From NCBI GenBank assembly GCA_963576735.1, contig OY755171.1, positions 19,256,182 to 19,320,181 on the forward strand: a stretch of 64,000 bases of DNA, in the 5' to 3' direction. The translations under genes were made by a program, and so were the position numbers. The notes under the pieces are model-generated. The model ran no database searches and was not told the origin of the DNA. It saw only the letters and a program-made list of their open reading frames with translations. Below are positions 22,301 through 37,300 of the stretch, in pieces (position 1 is the stretch's first letter; every line of letters begins with the position of its first letter). This stretch comes from Bedellia somnulentella. Taxonomy: Eukaryota > Arthropoda > Insecta > Lepidoptera > Bedelliidae.

Positions 22301-25300
22301 TTACCCACTAGTAAACTTTATTTTACGATATATTCCCAAATCAGTCTATAAGTGGCTGAAGAATTGCTACATCTGAAGCTATGACTATCCGTTTTTCGGA
22401 TTTATAGACGCGAGTATATGTTTGCAGAACATGTAATTTTCACTATTTTCAAAGAGTGCATGTAAAGTTCTTTATACGGAAAGCTGATCCTTTAAACTGA
22501 ACAAATAAATTATATATTAATAAGTAGCTAGGTATAGTTATTATGTAAACATGGTGTGCGAATGTTTACAAAACCAACACAACGTATGTTATGCATTACA
22601 GTATAAACAGAATGCATTTCGTGATCTTGAATGTCGGTAAAATTTCGTGACTCATTTACTAAAACGATTTATATACCTATTCTTAGTTAGTTTTATAAAA
22701 ATACACACTTAAAATTTTAATATCTGTAAACACATCTTAAAGACCGTACATACCTGAAATCTTAATTCTTTGACGTGAAACAGATGCATGTTGAAAATGA
22801 TGCGTTCCACGAGCGAGAGGGAAGAATAGACCAATACGGTATATTGAGTTCGGTGCTGTAACATTAAAAACATCGTATAGTATTGAATTATTGAACTATA
22901 TGAAGCTAGATTCGAAATTGTTATATTTTTAATCGATTATGTTTTTAGTTAACTCATTGTATCTATTATAATAATACTATTCAGTTCATTATAGTAAGCA
23001 TATATTATTAAAGTTTTCTAATGACGTTGTAAAGTAAAATTTGTCCGCAAAACAACTTCGCAGACAACCAATCATTTGCGTAAGAATTCTAAAAGTAAAT
23101 ATCATAACATATTCCCATAAACATTGTTAACACTAGTTATACCAGTAGAAATATGAGTCCGGAAACCAGTTGAATCATATCAAGTTAATCCTCAACTGGT
23201 TTAATACGAGTAATTCCAGTAGATTGAACTAGTCGAGTACTAGCGAAGTGTTATTCCTGCATCTTATAATAGGATCCAATTGAATGATTTGCGATGCAAG
23301 TTGAAAGTGGGCGATGAACTCGCTGTAATGATAGTAATATTACGTAATAACTTGCAAATTGCCTGGTGATTTATTTGAAGCCGCAATTTAAATTGAAATT
23401 GTTTTTGATGACAATACTCAGCGTGTGTCTACAGGAAGGTGCTAGAATTGATAGATAAATTTCCTGAGACTAAATTCCTTTTAAGTTTTAAGTATTGTAA
23501 GAGTTAGTTTGTTCCTTGCTCCGTTTCACATACATATTAGAAAGAGGGCAATAAGAGGGGCTATTGAGGGGTACAATTACAATCACAAGTACAATTTCAT
23601 AATTCAAGTGAGTAATATGATCATTTTATGAGACATTTAAACTTATGGAGATAAAATATATCGAAAACGTTCCTACGAAGGTGAAAGTCCGGAGTGAAAA
23701 TAATAAAAAGCATGTATGAGAAGAATGATGAATGTGACAGAATAAAGTGAGATATTTGGATTCGTGCAAAGTGGCGATTTTTTATAGTATCTGCCTAACC
23801 TATTGGGAATAACGGGCATAAGTAGTAACATAAACAACGTTGCTTTGCACGAATCCAAATATCTCACTTTATTCTGTCACATTCATCATTCTTCTAATAC
23901 ATGCTTTTTATTATTTTCACTCCGGACTTTCGCCTTCGTACGAACGTTTTCGATATATTTTATTTCAATAAATTTAAATGTCTCATAAAATATTCATATC
24001 ACTCATTTGAATAACGAAATGGTACTTGTAATTGTAAAGTTTCATTGTAGTTAACTTTGGGATACAGCATGTACAATGTTTTTAGCCTTTTAGAAAGAGA
24101 TCATACATAAATACATACATATACCCACGCCACCAGTTCCCATCGGGGTAGGCAGAGACTATCGATCGCCACTTTGTACGATCCTGGCAAACCTTCCCAG
24201 CTTTATTTCCATCCATCACTCTTATCATACATGCTCTTTTATTCTTCATACTTCGGACGCCTGCCTTTTTGAGCACACTCTCAATTTGATACAAATGTGT
24301 CCTCGGAGGTCATCCTCTACTGACATTACCATCTAAATTAGAAAGAGATCATACATATACTCACTAATATATGGCTATAAATCCCTAGAAGGAGTAGCCA
24401 GAACTAAGGAGTAAAAATTCCTCAGCCACTTTTGGAAAGTTGTGTGGGGAAAAGATGGTAAAATAAAGATTGTTGGTGATGGGTCTCCAACCGCATCGCC
24501 CAAAAAACCCTTAAAAGCACCAATACCGTTAGTCGCCTCTTACGAACACCCACCGAAAGAAATGGGGTAGTGCTATTCTAAGCTGACACTACACAGCAGA
24601 AAGAGATCATTGTGAGTAAACTTAGCTATTTCGAATACTAAGACTTATAGAAATTGTTATCAACACAGTTTATCATAACGCATGAATTTGTTTACTGTCT
24701 AGTAAAAGATTTTTGTATAATGACTGTTTGTTTGTAAGTAATTAAACGGTCATTCGTCGTAATGACGTAGGAAATGAGCTTTAGGATAATTTTGGAATGA
24801 GTTTGTTTTGACTCATAAGCACGTGGAGTTTCATTAGAAGTTTATCTTAAGGTAACAGGAAAATAATTCAGCACTAGAGTGGCATAAAATAGGATATATG
24901 GACTTTATATTATAAAGTTCTGTTTATTCTGCTGAATTATATCGAGCAAAAGTAATTTCCAAAAGGCAAAACAACTTGTTGTAATACTATAATTTAAACA
25001 AAATTACAACCTTACTATTTATACGGTCACGAGTCTGTACATTCAATGAAATAACTCTTTTACTGCAATACTCAATTAACATTTTACATACATACATCAC
25101 GGCTATAACTCCCTACAAGGGGTAGCCAGAGCCAAGGAATCAGAAATTCCTCAGCCAATTTTGGAAGTTGAGTGGGGAAAAGGCGGTAAAATAAAGGTTT
25201 TTGGTGATGGGTCTCCAACCGCATCGCCCAAAAATCCAATAAAAAGCCCCGATACCCTTAGTCGCCTCTTACGACACCCGTGGGTAGAAAGGGGTAGCGA

Positions 25301-28300
25301 TATTCTAAGCCGGCACTACACGGCAATTAACTTTTAACTATTAAACACAAAAAATTCAAAATTAATCCTAATTTTGTAGTCTTACCAACAATGCCTACTT
25401 TTGTCGTGTGTACATATTTTTACCATATATAACCTTATAATTTATATTTTACCTGTTCGCTACCACATGTGAAGAAACTTATACTATTTTCACGTAAAGC
25501 ACTATAATTACTTGTTTTACTAAGCTGACATCGAACCCGCCGCCAGATCATAAAACTAAGGTAATACTGTGTAATACAAAATGCTCTTTTGCTGAATGGG
25601 CCACCGCTGGAATCAGAATAAGTAGAGATCACCTATATAACATTTATAGAGAAAAGTCCTTTAACTTCAACCAAGATTTTATTATTTATGTCAGAAATTA
25701 TTCAAAAATTTTCAAAAAAGTTTGTGGTGAAGCTAAATCTAGATGCATAAAACATAAAATTATGAATTCTTCTAACAAGAGTAAGACTGTCTGGAAAATA
25801 ATTAACAGTGAAACTGGAAAACTAAAGTCCCCACATGATCTCAATTTATTATTAGATAATGAACTGATACAGTCAAAATCACAAATTGCTGACATTTTTG
25901 AAAATCATTTTATAAATACCCCCACTCAGACAACAGAGAAATTAAATTCATGTCCCCAGAAAGCTCTTGAGTTGTTGGAACAAAATGTTACCAAAACAAC
26001 AGCACAGTTTTCTTTCAAGTATGTTGACAATAATGATATAATTAAAAATTTTAAAACTATTAATCTTAAAAAAACCGAAGACATAACAGGAATGTCAGTT
26101 TTCGTCATAAACAGAATAATAAATATAATCGCTCCTCATTTAACGATACTTTTTAATAAATGTATAGATATAGGAGAATTTCCAGACTGTATGAAGTTAA
26201 GTAGGCTCATCCCACTACATAAATCAGGAGATAGTCAGGACTTTACCAATTATAGGCCTATTTCTATTTTGCCAGTTCTCAGTAAAGTTTTTGAGAAAAT
26301 CATGTCCAACCAAATGCTTTCATATTTCAACAATCATAATATATTCCATGACGAGCAATATGGTTTCACCAAAGGTAGGTCTACTGTAGATGCAGGAGTG
26401 TCACTAATGAAACATATTTTTAATTCATGGGAAAACTCCCGGGATGCATTAGGTATATTTTGTGACCTCACAAAAGCTTTTGATTGTGTAAAAAAAGAAA
26501 TAGCGTTGATTAAACTTAAATATTACGGTTTTGACGAGCAAGCACTGAAATTAATGGCATCATATCTTCATAAAAGAACTTTAAAGGTTGATATTAATGG
26601 AACCACGTCGGAAGGATCGGAAATAGAGATGGGCGTTCCTCAAGGTTCTATACTTGGCCCATTACTGTTTCTGATTTACATTAATGATTTACCATTTATG
26701 GTACAAAAGTATTCTGAGATAGTTATGTTTGCAGATGACACATCTTTAATATTTAATGTAGCGAGATCCTCTACATCTCTTGACGACGTAAATAAAGCTA
26801 TCTCACTGGTATTGCATTGGTTTACTGTAAATAACCTGGTTCTAAATGCCAAAAAAACTAAATGTATTAAATTTACTTTACCGAATGTTAGGCAAGTTGA
26901 TAACAATATTGTTATTGATAGTGAACAAGTAGAATTAGTGAAAGAAACAAAATTCCTAGGGATAATAATCGATTCTAAGTTGCAATGGGGACCCCATATA
27001 CTAACACTTTCTAAAAGGCTGAGCTCAGCAGCGTATGCCGTGCGTAAGATTAGAGAAATAGCAGACGTAGAAACAGCTCGCATTGTGTATTTCAGTTATT
27101 TTCATAGTATTATGTCGTACGGTATTTTATTATGGGGTAAAGCGGCTGATGTTCATAAAGTTTTCGTCTTACAAAAGCGAGCTATCCGATCTATTTACAT
27201 GTTGAGGTCGAGGTATTCGTTGCGCGAAAAATTTAAAGAAATTGGCATTTTAACTGTCCCTTGCCAATACATATTTGAGAATTTAATGTATGCCAAAAAG
27301 AATATAGGCCAATTTAGTAAAGTTAGTGATAGGCATACTGTTAACACTCGAAATAAGGACAAACTTCACGTACCGAAGTGGAGACTTAATAAAGTAAGTA
27401 ACTCCTTTATGGGACTATCCCTGAAAATGTTCAACAAACTTCCTTCTGACATATTGGAATTGCCTGTGGCATCTTTTAAAAAGGCAATAAAAGCCATGCT
27501 TTTAAAGAAGTCTTACTACAGTGTTCAAGATTTTTTAAACGACAAGGACCCAACGCGCACATGACCGTGTCCGTAAAGCTATAAATCTTCCCTCGTTATT
27601 CCTAGGAATAATTGTCTGGTGAGGATTTTTCTTCTCACGTTATGTGATTGGTTTTTGTGATGGACAATTTATTTTAAATATGTCAAACTAGCGTTTGGTT
27701 TTGTCGCATAGAAAATCTTTTATAAAGTAAAAACATGTTAATAAACTGAAATTGTACAAACCATGTTTTGAAAAAATGAAAAAATGTGAATGTAAAGAGT
27801 TTCTTTGTTGCTTCTTCTCTTTACGAACACCTTCCGAAGCAACGGACTAATGATAAATTTAAAAAAATTTGACGTTCAAAAAATGTTAATTTTTAACTTA
27901 ATTTTGAAAAATAAACTTTTTGACTTTTTTGACTTTTTGATCTTAAAGAGAGTCAAATACCCACTAAACCACAAACGTCATCACATCAAAGTAAAGTCGA
28001 ACATAGCCTTTGAAAAAACTACAATGCACCCCAAATATTGTTTATTTCAACAAAAGTAAAATACACAGTTTTTCGTATTTTTTTATATTTCTTTATTGTT
28101 TGCTTGTTTTAGTGGACTGCTCTGCCAGCTCCGTCCACGGATGGGTGAGTTTGGGGTGTACCGCCTCAACGTCAACCAGTCAGGATGCACCTTCCATACC
28201 GAGAAGGATCCCGTCGATATTTACGCACGTAAGTGAAGATTAGTAATTATTGTTCTTGGGAGGGGGCGGCATTGCTCGCGCATACCCTGTATTGGGAGTA

Positions 28301-31300
28301 ATAAATAAATTTAATGTTTTTTGACATGAATTCCTCATGTGGGGATTATTACTCATAAATAAAAGATGTTATTAAAGGAAAGAAAAATTTCGACACTGGC
28401 GGGGTTCGAACCCGCGACCTTCGGGTATACGCCCCCGTCCCCCCGTGTAAAAAAAAAAGAAACAAAGGATAGAAAAAAATTTCGCGCTGGATGCCAACTG
28501 ACACTGTAGCTCAGATGGCAGAGCGACGGGGGCGTATACCCGAAGGTCGCGGGTTCGAACCCCGCCAGTGTCGAAATTTTTCTTTCCTTTAATAACATCT
28601 TTTATTTATGAGTAATAAATAAAATTAAATAAAGGAAAGAAAAATTTCGACACCGGCGGGGTTCGAACCCGCGACCTCGGGTATACGCCCCCGTCGCTCT
28701 GCCAATTGAGCTACCGTGTCAATGGCTTCCAGTGCGGAATTTTTCAATCCTTTGTTTATTTTACACTTTTGAGGTAGGGTTTGCGTTCCCTACCTCCGAA
28801 TTTTTCACAAATTCGGAAGGCCACTTGTCTACCTTTTCAGATAGAATGCAAATGTTGAGAACGCCTAACTATCACATAATTTGAATGTTTTTGACATGAA
28901 AACCTTATGTGGGGATTATTACTAATAAATAAATTATTTCCTTTAATAAATAAATATATTTAATTAATTCAAAATAAATAATTTCCTTTATTTGCCTTTT
29001 ATTTATTAGTAATAATCCCCACATGAGGTTTTCATGTCAAAAATCATTCAAATTACTGTGCAGGGAGGTTTAATATTTCTTATAAAAAATGCGGTGCTGT
29101 GTTTATAAAATAGTTTTGCAATATACAAATTTTACAAAGGTACAACTTAGCCATGTTGGTTCTCTCACATAAATTAACCACACATATGGCTTTAGAAAAG
29201 ACACATTGGTGACACACACATTGGCCTGTCTCGGGATTTGAACCCACGCCACTTCGCATGATAGGCGGGTGCTTTACCCACTGAGCTATCACGGTTTATA
29301 CCTACATACCCACTGAGGTATATTTCATGTATCTCTTTACCAATTGGTTTTTGACTATCCTCTCTATGTGCTCAAACCATCATCACATTATTTTTTATTG
29401 AAACCCAAACTCAAAGTTCCGACCGTATAACCCCGATTCGTCTAAACATCACGTATTTTGTTGATCACCTGTAGTGCAAGCACGAGCGCTATTTTATCGA
29501 CACGATAACGGTTAGAATGAGATGGCAGTATACGATATTAAGTAAGTGCGTAAGAGATGGTCGCTTTATCCCACGCGATAACTAGTTTGAACACGGCTCG
29601 TGCTTGCCCTTCTGTTCAGAGTAACCACGTTTTGCTCGGACAGTGCCTTCACACGATAGGGGCAGATATTTCGCCGCTTTGTGCGAATACACTGTCACAT
29701 GTCACACAACCTTTACATACATACATACATAATATATATACTCCCAGCCATAAAAAGGGTTAGGCCTTCAGAACTAGAATGTCCTCAGCCACATTTGGAA
29801 GTTGATAGGGGACAAAATGGTAGAAATAAAGTATCGTTGGTGATGGGTCTCCAACCGCATCGCCCAAAAACTACTTAAACAAGTCCCATACCCTTAGTCG
29901 CCTCTTACGACATCCGCGGGTAGAAAGGGGTAGTGACATTCTAAGTCGGCACTACACGGCATACACACACACACACACAACCTTTACTTTGGGAAATACA
30001 CATTGTCGTAGGATGATCTCAGGATTTGAACTCACGTCTCCAGCATGAGAAGCGTGGTTCTCTCACTGAGCTATCACGATTTCTTTATTGAAACTTTTAT
30101 TAACACTGAAAAAACAAGAAGATATAAATGAAAGCCGTGTAGCGCCGGCTTAGAATGTGTATACCCCTTTCTGCCCCCGGGTGTTATAAGAGGCGACTAA
30201 GGGTATGGGGCTTCTTAAGTTGTTTACGTGCGATGCGGCTGGGGACCCATCACCAACGATATTTTATTTCTACCATGGTGTCCTCTATCAACTTCCAAAT
30301 GTGGCTGAAGAGTTTCTAGCTCTGAAGCTCTGTCTTTTGGGATTTATGGCCGTGAGTATGTATATAAATGACTAGTAATAGAAATATAGCGTAACACGCA
30401 CGTGTCACACAGTGACCTATTAAAACCGGTGTATCGTCTGATAATGTGTGACAAGGCGAATCACAAGTGTTTCTAGGCTAATCATACATGAAGTGACACT
30501 CACGCGGTAACAGCATCTTGATTAATACTTTCGCAGAATCAAGGTTGTTAACTGTACTGAAATACAAACAAATCACAGCTCATACACGTCTCTACCGACG
30601 GCATCGATTCAAACCAGGGTGATTAGGCCGTAGCCCAGCACGCTGACCAGGTTTGAAATCACATGATCAAGCCGGGATGATTCACATTGAATGACTTTTT
30701 TGAGCTGAGACTGCTAGATCTTACTTGAATTTAAGATTTTAATTGAACAAGTTACCATTATATTTTTCAAAACTTAATTAAACTTAGTCATAGTGTGATA
30801 GTTCGTATAGTCGTTCGTCTTCTATAATATTTTAGCGGCAATTGGCATACCCGATATAACGCGAATGCACTGTCAAAGTAGATGTTCAAAAGTTCCTATG
30901 ACACCTCTTTGAAGATACGGGCACAACGATATGTGTGAGAATTTTGAAATTATTCCGTGTTATTTACTGATTATGTATTCTAACTTTAAAATAAATTTAA
31001 AGGAATCTATTGAACGTGAATTTATTAAATGACACAGATAATAAATTTAAATATTTTTCTTTTCCCAAGACAAAATCAAAGATACAAACATATAGAGAAG
31101 CATCGGCAACCCAGAGTGGCATAAATATATCAGTTACGGTGGATTGCCTGTAACCTGGTTTGGTTGTGGAATCTGTGATGGGTGACCGATCGTTGAGATC
31201 TCAACTTAATGGTCTATCACCCGATATAGAGATAAGGGAAGCGCACATATATACTTACAAACCCGTTAGTTCAGTTTTATATACACTATTGATGACACAT

Positions 31301-34300
31301 TTCCCAACCACGGATCATTGCCCAGCAATTATTTCAGTAGCCGGCAAAAAGAAGAGATTGTAAAGTGTTATTCTAAGTTAACTCTACACTGGGCTTAAGA
31401 CACTATCTTTTATTAAGTAAATATAATCACTTACAGTATCTATTCATCGACAACTTATATAATTTTATTAGCTAATATGGAAATTGTGTCAATCATCACT
31501 TGCAGTGTGGAAAGCCATTAGTCGGTCACGCACTAAAGGTTTGAGAAAATTCCAGTGAAAATCACCGCAAATAATATTCCATATTATAGTGAAAGCAATC
31601 ATTGGGCTTATTTATTACGTGTTCATTCTTTTGTATTTGTATCCCTCGAGGTGGCAAAGTAATCATATATCTTTTGTATACTCAGTTTCGGTCGGTATTA
31701 AAATTTCGAAATAGGTTTAATTTGTAACAAAGTTTGCTGTGTAGTGTCGGCTTAGAATAGCACTACCCCATTTCTTCCGGTGGGTGTACGTAAGAGGCGA
31801 CTAACGGTATTGGGGCTTTTAAGGGATTTTTGGGCGATGCTGTTGGAGACCCATCACCAAAAACCTTTATTCTTACCATCCTTTCCCCACTCAACTTCCA
31901 AAAGTGGCTGAGGAATTTATAATTCCTTAGCTCTGGGTCTCATTCCCTAGCTCTGGCTACCTCTTCAAGGGATTTATAGCCATGAGTATATGTATGTATG
32001 ATGTTGTAACAAAGTTTGTATCTTATGCTGCGTAGTATTGGCTTAGAATAGCACTAACCGATTTCTTAACGTAAGAGGCGACTTTGAGTTTCGGGGATTT
32101 TTTATTAAGTGTTGGACGATGTGGCTGGAGACCAATCAACAACAACGTTTATTTAACAATATTTTCCTTACTCTACTTCTAAATGCGGCCGAGGAATTTC
32201 TAATTTTGCAGCTCTGGCTACCCTTTTACCCCTTTTAAGACTTTATAACCATAAGTATATGCATGTGAATGTATATTAATAGCGTACCTAAACTAATAAT
32301 GTCAAATAAATTTTGCATATACTTACAAAAACATACATTGTAAGTTATTTATTACATTCAAGATTTTATAAGTGATTTTGTACAAACATGAATAAAATAT
32401 ATTTACACATTTAACTATATATACAGGTTAAAAAATATTATAATATATGAAAAAACCTAACCTAGATTAAATTATATAAAAAATGCTCTCGAAATCGCTG
32501 CCGCCTGGTGGCAGGGTTCCGAGAAGGCTGGCTACATTACCACAGATTATTGAATAGACATTACCCCTTTGAATCGCTAAGCTAATTCTTTGAGCGAAGA
32601 ATGCGCCAGCCCTTGGATCTCCGCATTTCTCGATCAGGCCCGTCGAAATTTCTTTGAAAAAACGACGCACCCCGCGGACCGAGAGTCTCTACAGCAAAAG
32701 CTGAGAAGTAATGCTCTTCAGCTAAATTGCTATATTTGCGCATCTTCAGACCCTCAGTTTTAGTTGCCGCAGTGCCAGCTTTAGATGCAGACCCCGACAA
32801 ATGAGACGGCGCTAGCGTGTCGACGCAGGTAGCGTCCCACACTAGCGTCCTCCCATTCTTCCATGGAATCAATGACATTCCGTCTGGTCTCTTACCATCG
32901 TCCCACAGCAAACCTGATGGCTCCAGGATTATGTTATATGTTGACAGTGGTAAGGGCCCGTCTGATAATATCATTGATTGCAGCATGGCGAGGTATGCGA
33001 CTAGCACTACGACGACATGATAATCCATGGTGCCCCAACTGATCGACAAATACTCCACAGCGGCAGCGATGTCTTTCATTTATTTTGGTGCCTAATCGCA
33101 GCTAGAGAAAAGGAGCCTCTGTCTCTCAATGTGCCGAGGTTTCCCGATGGTAATGCTCTCAATAATGCCCAGAATCTGGCTCACAGCAAGCCAAGAGACG
33201 CGCCCGCTCCGCCAAGTCAAGAGCTGAACTAAGAAGATTTGCTTGAACTTGACAGCAGAGGGGTTCGTCCCATTGCCTCTGAGATGCCAGACTAATGGGA
33301 ACATTGACAGTAGGACCAACTATATCCATCCAAACCTTCTTAGCATCTGTGAGATCGATGATCTCTGCCGAACTTAAAGCGTTACTAATGATAATGATGC
33401 TTAAGAAAAGATTGTTATTGGCAAAACCAGATGACAAGAAAGCTGGTAAGGCTATACTTGAAACGCTGCGGATGCCAATACCACCGTACCGTATTGGGAG
33501 CGTGGCTTGTGTCCAGCAGCGTTCATTTAAGGAAATGTTGAAAATTTTGATCAAATTGTTTTTAATCACATTAATTTAATTTCAATCTTTCTTACAATTA
33601 AGTTTATTTAATTATTTTGTGCTACAATCTGCATTGACTTTGAAACTTGTTGTAATTTCCATAATATAAATAAAAGAGGTCCCAAAATGTCATACTTTCT
33701 GCCCTAAATCGGTGTTTCAAAGTTATATCCGAGTCAATCAGTAAGTAAGGTCTTGTATCGGCCGTGACTGTATCCCATTTCACTGGTATTAGCTCATTTG
33801 TTTCTGGAGTTGGATTTCTGGAAATAAAATAAAAATAACTGAAAAGACGACAATAATAATAGACTGGGTTTTTGTATACGTGTTTTCGACTAAGGTATGC
33901 TTAAAATAAGTGAAGTTGAAACGAGAACCCTATACCGGAATACAAGCTGTATCCTGCATTCGATGCGGTGTTCGTACCAATGGGCCAGCTTATCTATTAT
34001 CAACTACCTATGTATAGGTTTAGGTTTCTGTATTTTTAATACATAATTCTTGTGTTGACTAACGGTTAAAATAATTCAACTTACCCATGCTTTATGAAGT
34101 TAACCCACAACTCTGTTAAACAATCTGACACAAGTTTTTCTATTTCATCAAATTGGTTATACAAGGTTGCAAATAGATATTTAATTTCAGCTGTGTGAGG
34201 CGCGTTGTGTTTTCGGCCCGTGTCATTTTCACTGACGTAACTAAAAACGTATTCATAGATATTTCCAGCTCCGTTTTTAATTAGCTGCATTATAGTTCTA

Positions 34301-37300
34301 TCAGTTGGATGGTTATATGCAAAATCTGATCTGAAGTTTTCTAGTTCAAAAAGAGTGTCTTCCGATATATTATTGTCACCCATGTAAAAATGTCTTACTA
34401 GATTAGCTGCACTCTCCAAAGTAGTTTCATCAAAGTTAAAATGTTTTTTCAGCACATCATGGATAGCATTATTGTAAGCATTAATGAAAGTATGTTCCTC
34501 ATTACTGGTTGTGCCGATAAGTATCGTTATATTATTTATTTTGTTTGGATTAGACATGGTGTAGGGGTCGTCTTCTATAATATTTTCGACTGCACTAAAA
34601 GACTTTTCTTTGCAAGGTCCTATTTCTAGATCTAATTCTTGATAAGCTTGTAAAACATCTTGTACAGGAATTGTTGATAGAAATTGTAAGGCTTCAGAAG
34701 TTTCTGTTGTATTAAATCCATTGAATTCAGCTATTTTCTTTGCAGCATTTAGGTCGGACTCAACAAAAAAGTTCATCGATTGCGGTACACCACTTTGTAT
34801 GATTGCTTTATGAAACATTTTTTCTTGATTTGAATACATATGGTACACCACAGCACCTCCGCCAGCACTTTGGCCTGCGAGGGTTATATCGTTTGGATCA
34901 CCTCCAAAAGCTTGTATATTATTTTTTATCCATTCCAATGCAGCAAATTGATCTTTCAAACCTTGATTTCCGGGTACAGACGGAACATCCAAGCATAAAA
35001 ACCCGTATGGTCCTAATCTGTAGTTAAGAGTAACCATAATAACTCCTTTACTAACCAAGTTTGGACCAAAAGACTCTTCTGCTCTACCGTATATAAACGC
35101 TCCTCCATGTATCCAAACAAAAACAGGTACTAGATTTTGCGAACTGGCATCATTTGGGACATAAATGTTAACATGTAGGCAATCGAGAGATCCTTTGTCA
35201 GATGATGGTTGTGGACACAGAGCTGATCCGTCAAAAGCGTCAAATACCTCAGATGCAAACTTGGGTGGTGGTAGAGCAGCCTGAAATTTATGAATGGGAA
35301 GTTTGTAAAATAATTTTTTTTGCAAAATATTTCGCTATTTTATTAAATGTATTTACTTACACCAAATGGATTCACAACATCAATTTCAGCGTACGGTATC
35401 CCAAGAAAGGTCGAATACTCTCCATCTTGTGCTCTCTGACCACGAACTATACCTTGATCTATCACAACTAATGGGTCTACCCTTAAATTAACAGCTAAAA
35501 CTATATTTATACAAAGTAAGGAGGCTAATAACAATACAATCATTGTTTCACTTTAACTGCTCACTTCACCCAAAATGAATATAGATTGTGTTCTCTCAAG
35601 TAATGTGATCTGACAAAAAATGATCAAAACGGATAACATATTGGGTTGATTGATAAGATAAGTCTCATCAATGTTTTTTGATAATAAGTGAAGATAAGTA
35701 TTTTTCTTAGTAAAATAAAAGTGGACTTACTGATAAAGAATAAAAGTATTTTATGCTGCATGCATAATTTTGATATTTTATAAGCAGTTAACTAACGTCC
35801 TAGCCTTATATACCTATTTTAAAACCTATTTACTTGCTCTGCGTCTAAAGCATCTAGTATCTATCCTTCACCCATTAAGCTTACGTGGGCGGTTTTCTTC
35901 AATACGCTTCGTGTCCTTAAACAACCTGCCCGGCTAGTACGAGCGGTGTTTAAACTAGTTATCGCGTGGGATAAAGCAGCCATCTCTTACGCATTTACTT
36001 AGTATCGTATACTGCCATCTCATTCTAACCGTTGTCGTGTCGATAAAATAGCGCTCGTGCTTGATCTTCTGCATAGCTAGTACGAGCGACCTTTTAACTA
36101 GATATCGCGTGGAATAAAACGGCCAGCTTTAACGATCTTGGCTTAGTTAATATTCATCTAAATTAGTAAACATTGCAAGCTACTATCTACATCAAAACAT
36201 TAGATGTTTTTCTTGCAAACTATAGTTCAACTTTCTTTTAGCTGCTAAACTATTTTTAAAGCAATTAAAAAACTCTCATTAGTTTTTTAGATACGTAAAC
36301 TACGAAACAAACAAGAAACTGCTTTTGTATAGCGTTAGAATTAAGAAGCCAATAAATAAAAGAAATATATATTTTAATACTATTTTCATTTATCCAGCTT
36401 TACACTTGACTTACACTTTTGACATAGTTTACGACAAAGTTTTCAAAATCTATTAAAACTCTTATTTGCTTTCAAACGCGGTGTAAAAAATATCCCAAAA
36501 AGCCATGCTCTCTTTTCTAAACCGATGTCCAAGGTTCAGGTTAGAGTCGATCAACACATATGGTCTAGAGTTTTTCTTAACTGGCTCCCACTTGAGAGGC
36601 ACCAATTCACTCGTTGTAGGAGTCGGATTGCTAAAACAACATGAAACCAATTATTATTTGTTAAGTACATTCTATGACACCGTCAATAAATATATACTGT
36701 CATTTTCAGAAAAACCATCATTTTATGAATGCTGTGAGAAACTCTGTTAAAAGGAATATGTTTAAATATTTCAGTTTAAATCACTAAATCATTTGGTAAT
36801 GACTAAGCTCATAGACGTCCACTAATGGGCAAGGGGAAAGTCCGCTAAAGAACTCAATCACTTCCTGTCCTGTGCTACCTTCATCTATCGGCTTCCCGGA
36901 AAACACTTTTCTAGTACTTAGCAACCTTTGGGAATTTAATAGGCTAAAATAGTCAAACAACGAATCTTTGTTAATAAGGTGGCAACCACATCGGTTAGTA
37001 ACCTTCGTTCGCTTAGTTATTAACCGTTTCGTCACCCAAAGGAGAAAAAAGTGAAAAAAGTGGAGGACATGATAAGTACTTACCCTGACTTAATGAAATT
37101 AGACCACAAAGACAATAAACGGTCTGATACCAATGTTTCTTCGTCGTTGAAGTTACTAGTATCACTATACAAGTATTTTATTTCAGCTCCATGTGGTACT
37201 TGATCTTTATTATAAGCATCGTTTTCGCTGGCGTAGTTAAACACGTATTGGTACACAGCAGCGGCATTTTCGTCAACTAATTTGGATATTGCTATTTCTA

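Noticed and set aside
28010..28243. 77-codon plus-strand ORF over HGSNAT exon 3
   Set aside because: Wrong frame; the frame demanded by splice phases gives the conserved GEFGVYRLN motif instead.
28500..28572. Functional tRNA gene with a paired acceptor stem
   Set aside because: The anticodon arm is irregular, the sequence recurs inside a repeat family, and here it is half of a palindrome. Called a SINE head.
32817..33579. Plus-strand ORFs at 32817, 33017 and 33295
   Set aside because: Antisense shadows of the decayed LINE C-terminal region on the minus strand.
36784..37035. 83-codon minus-strand ORF between esterase exons
   Set aside because: Lies in the intron between exons 2 and 3 of the second esterase and resembles no esterase sequence.
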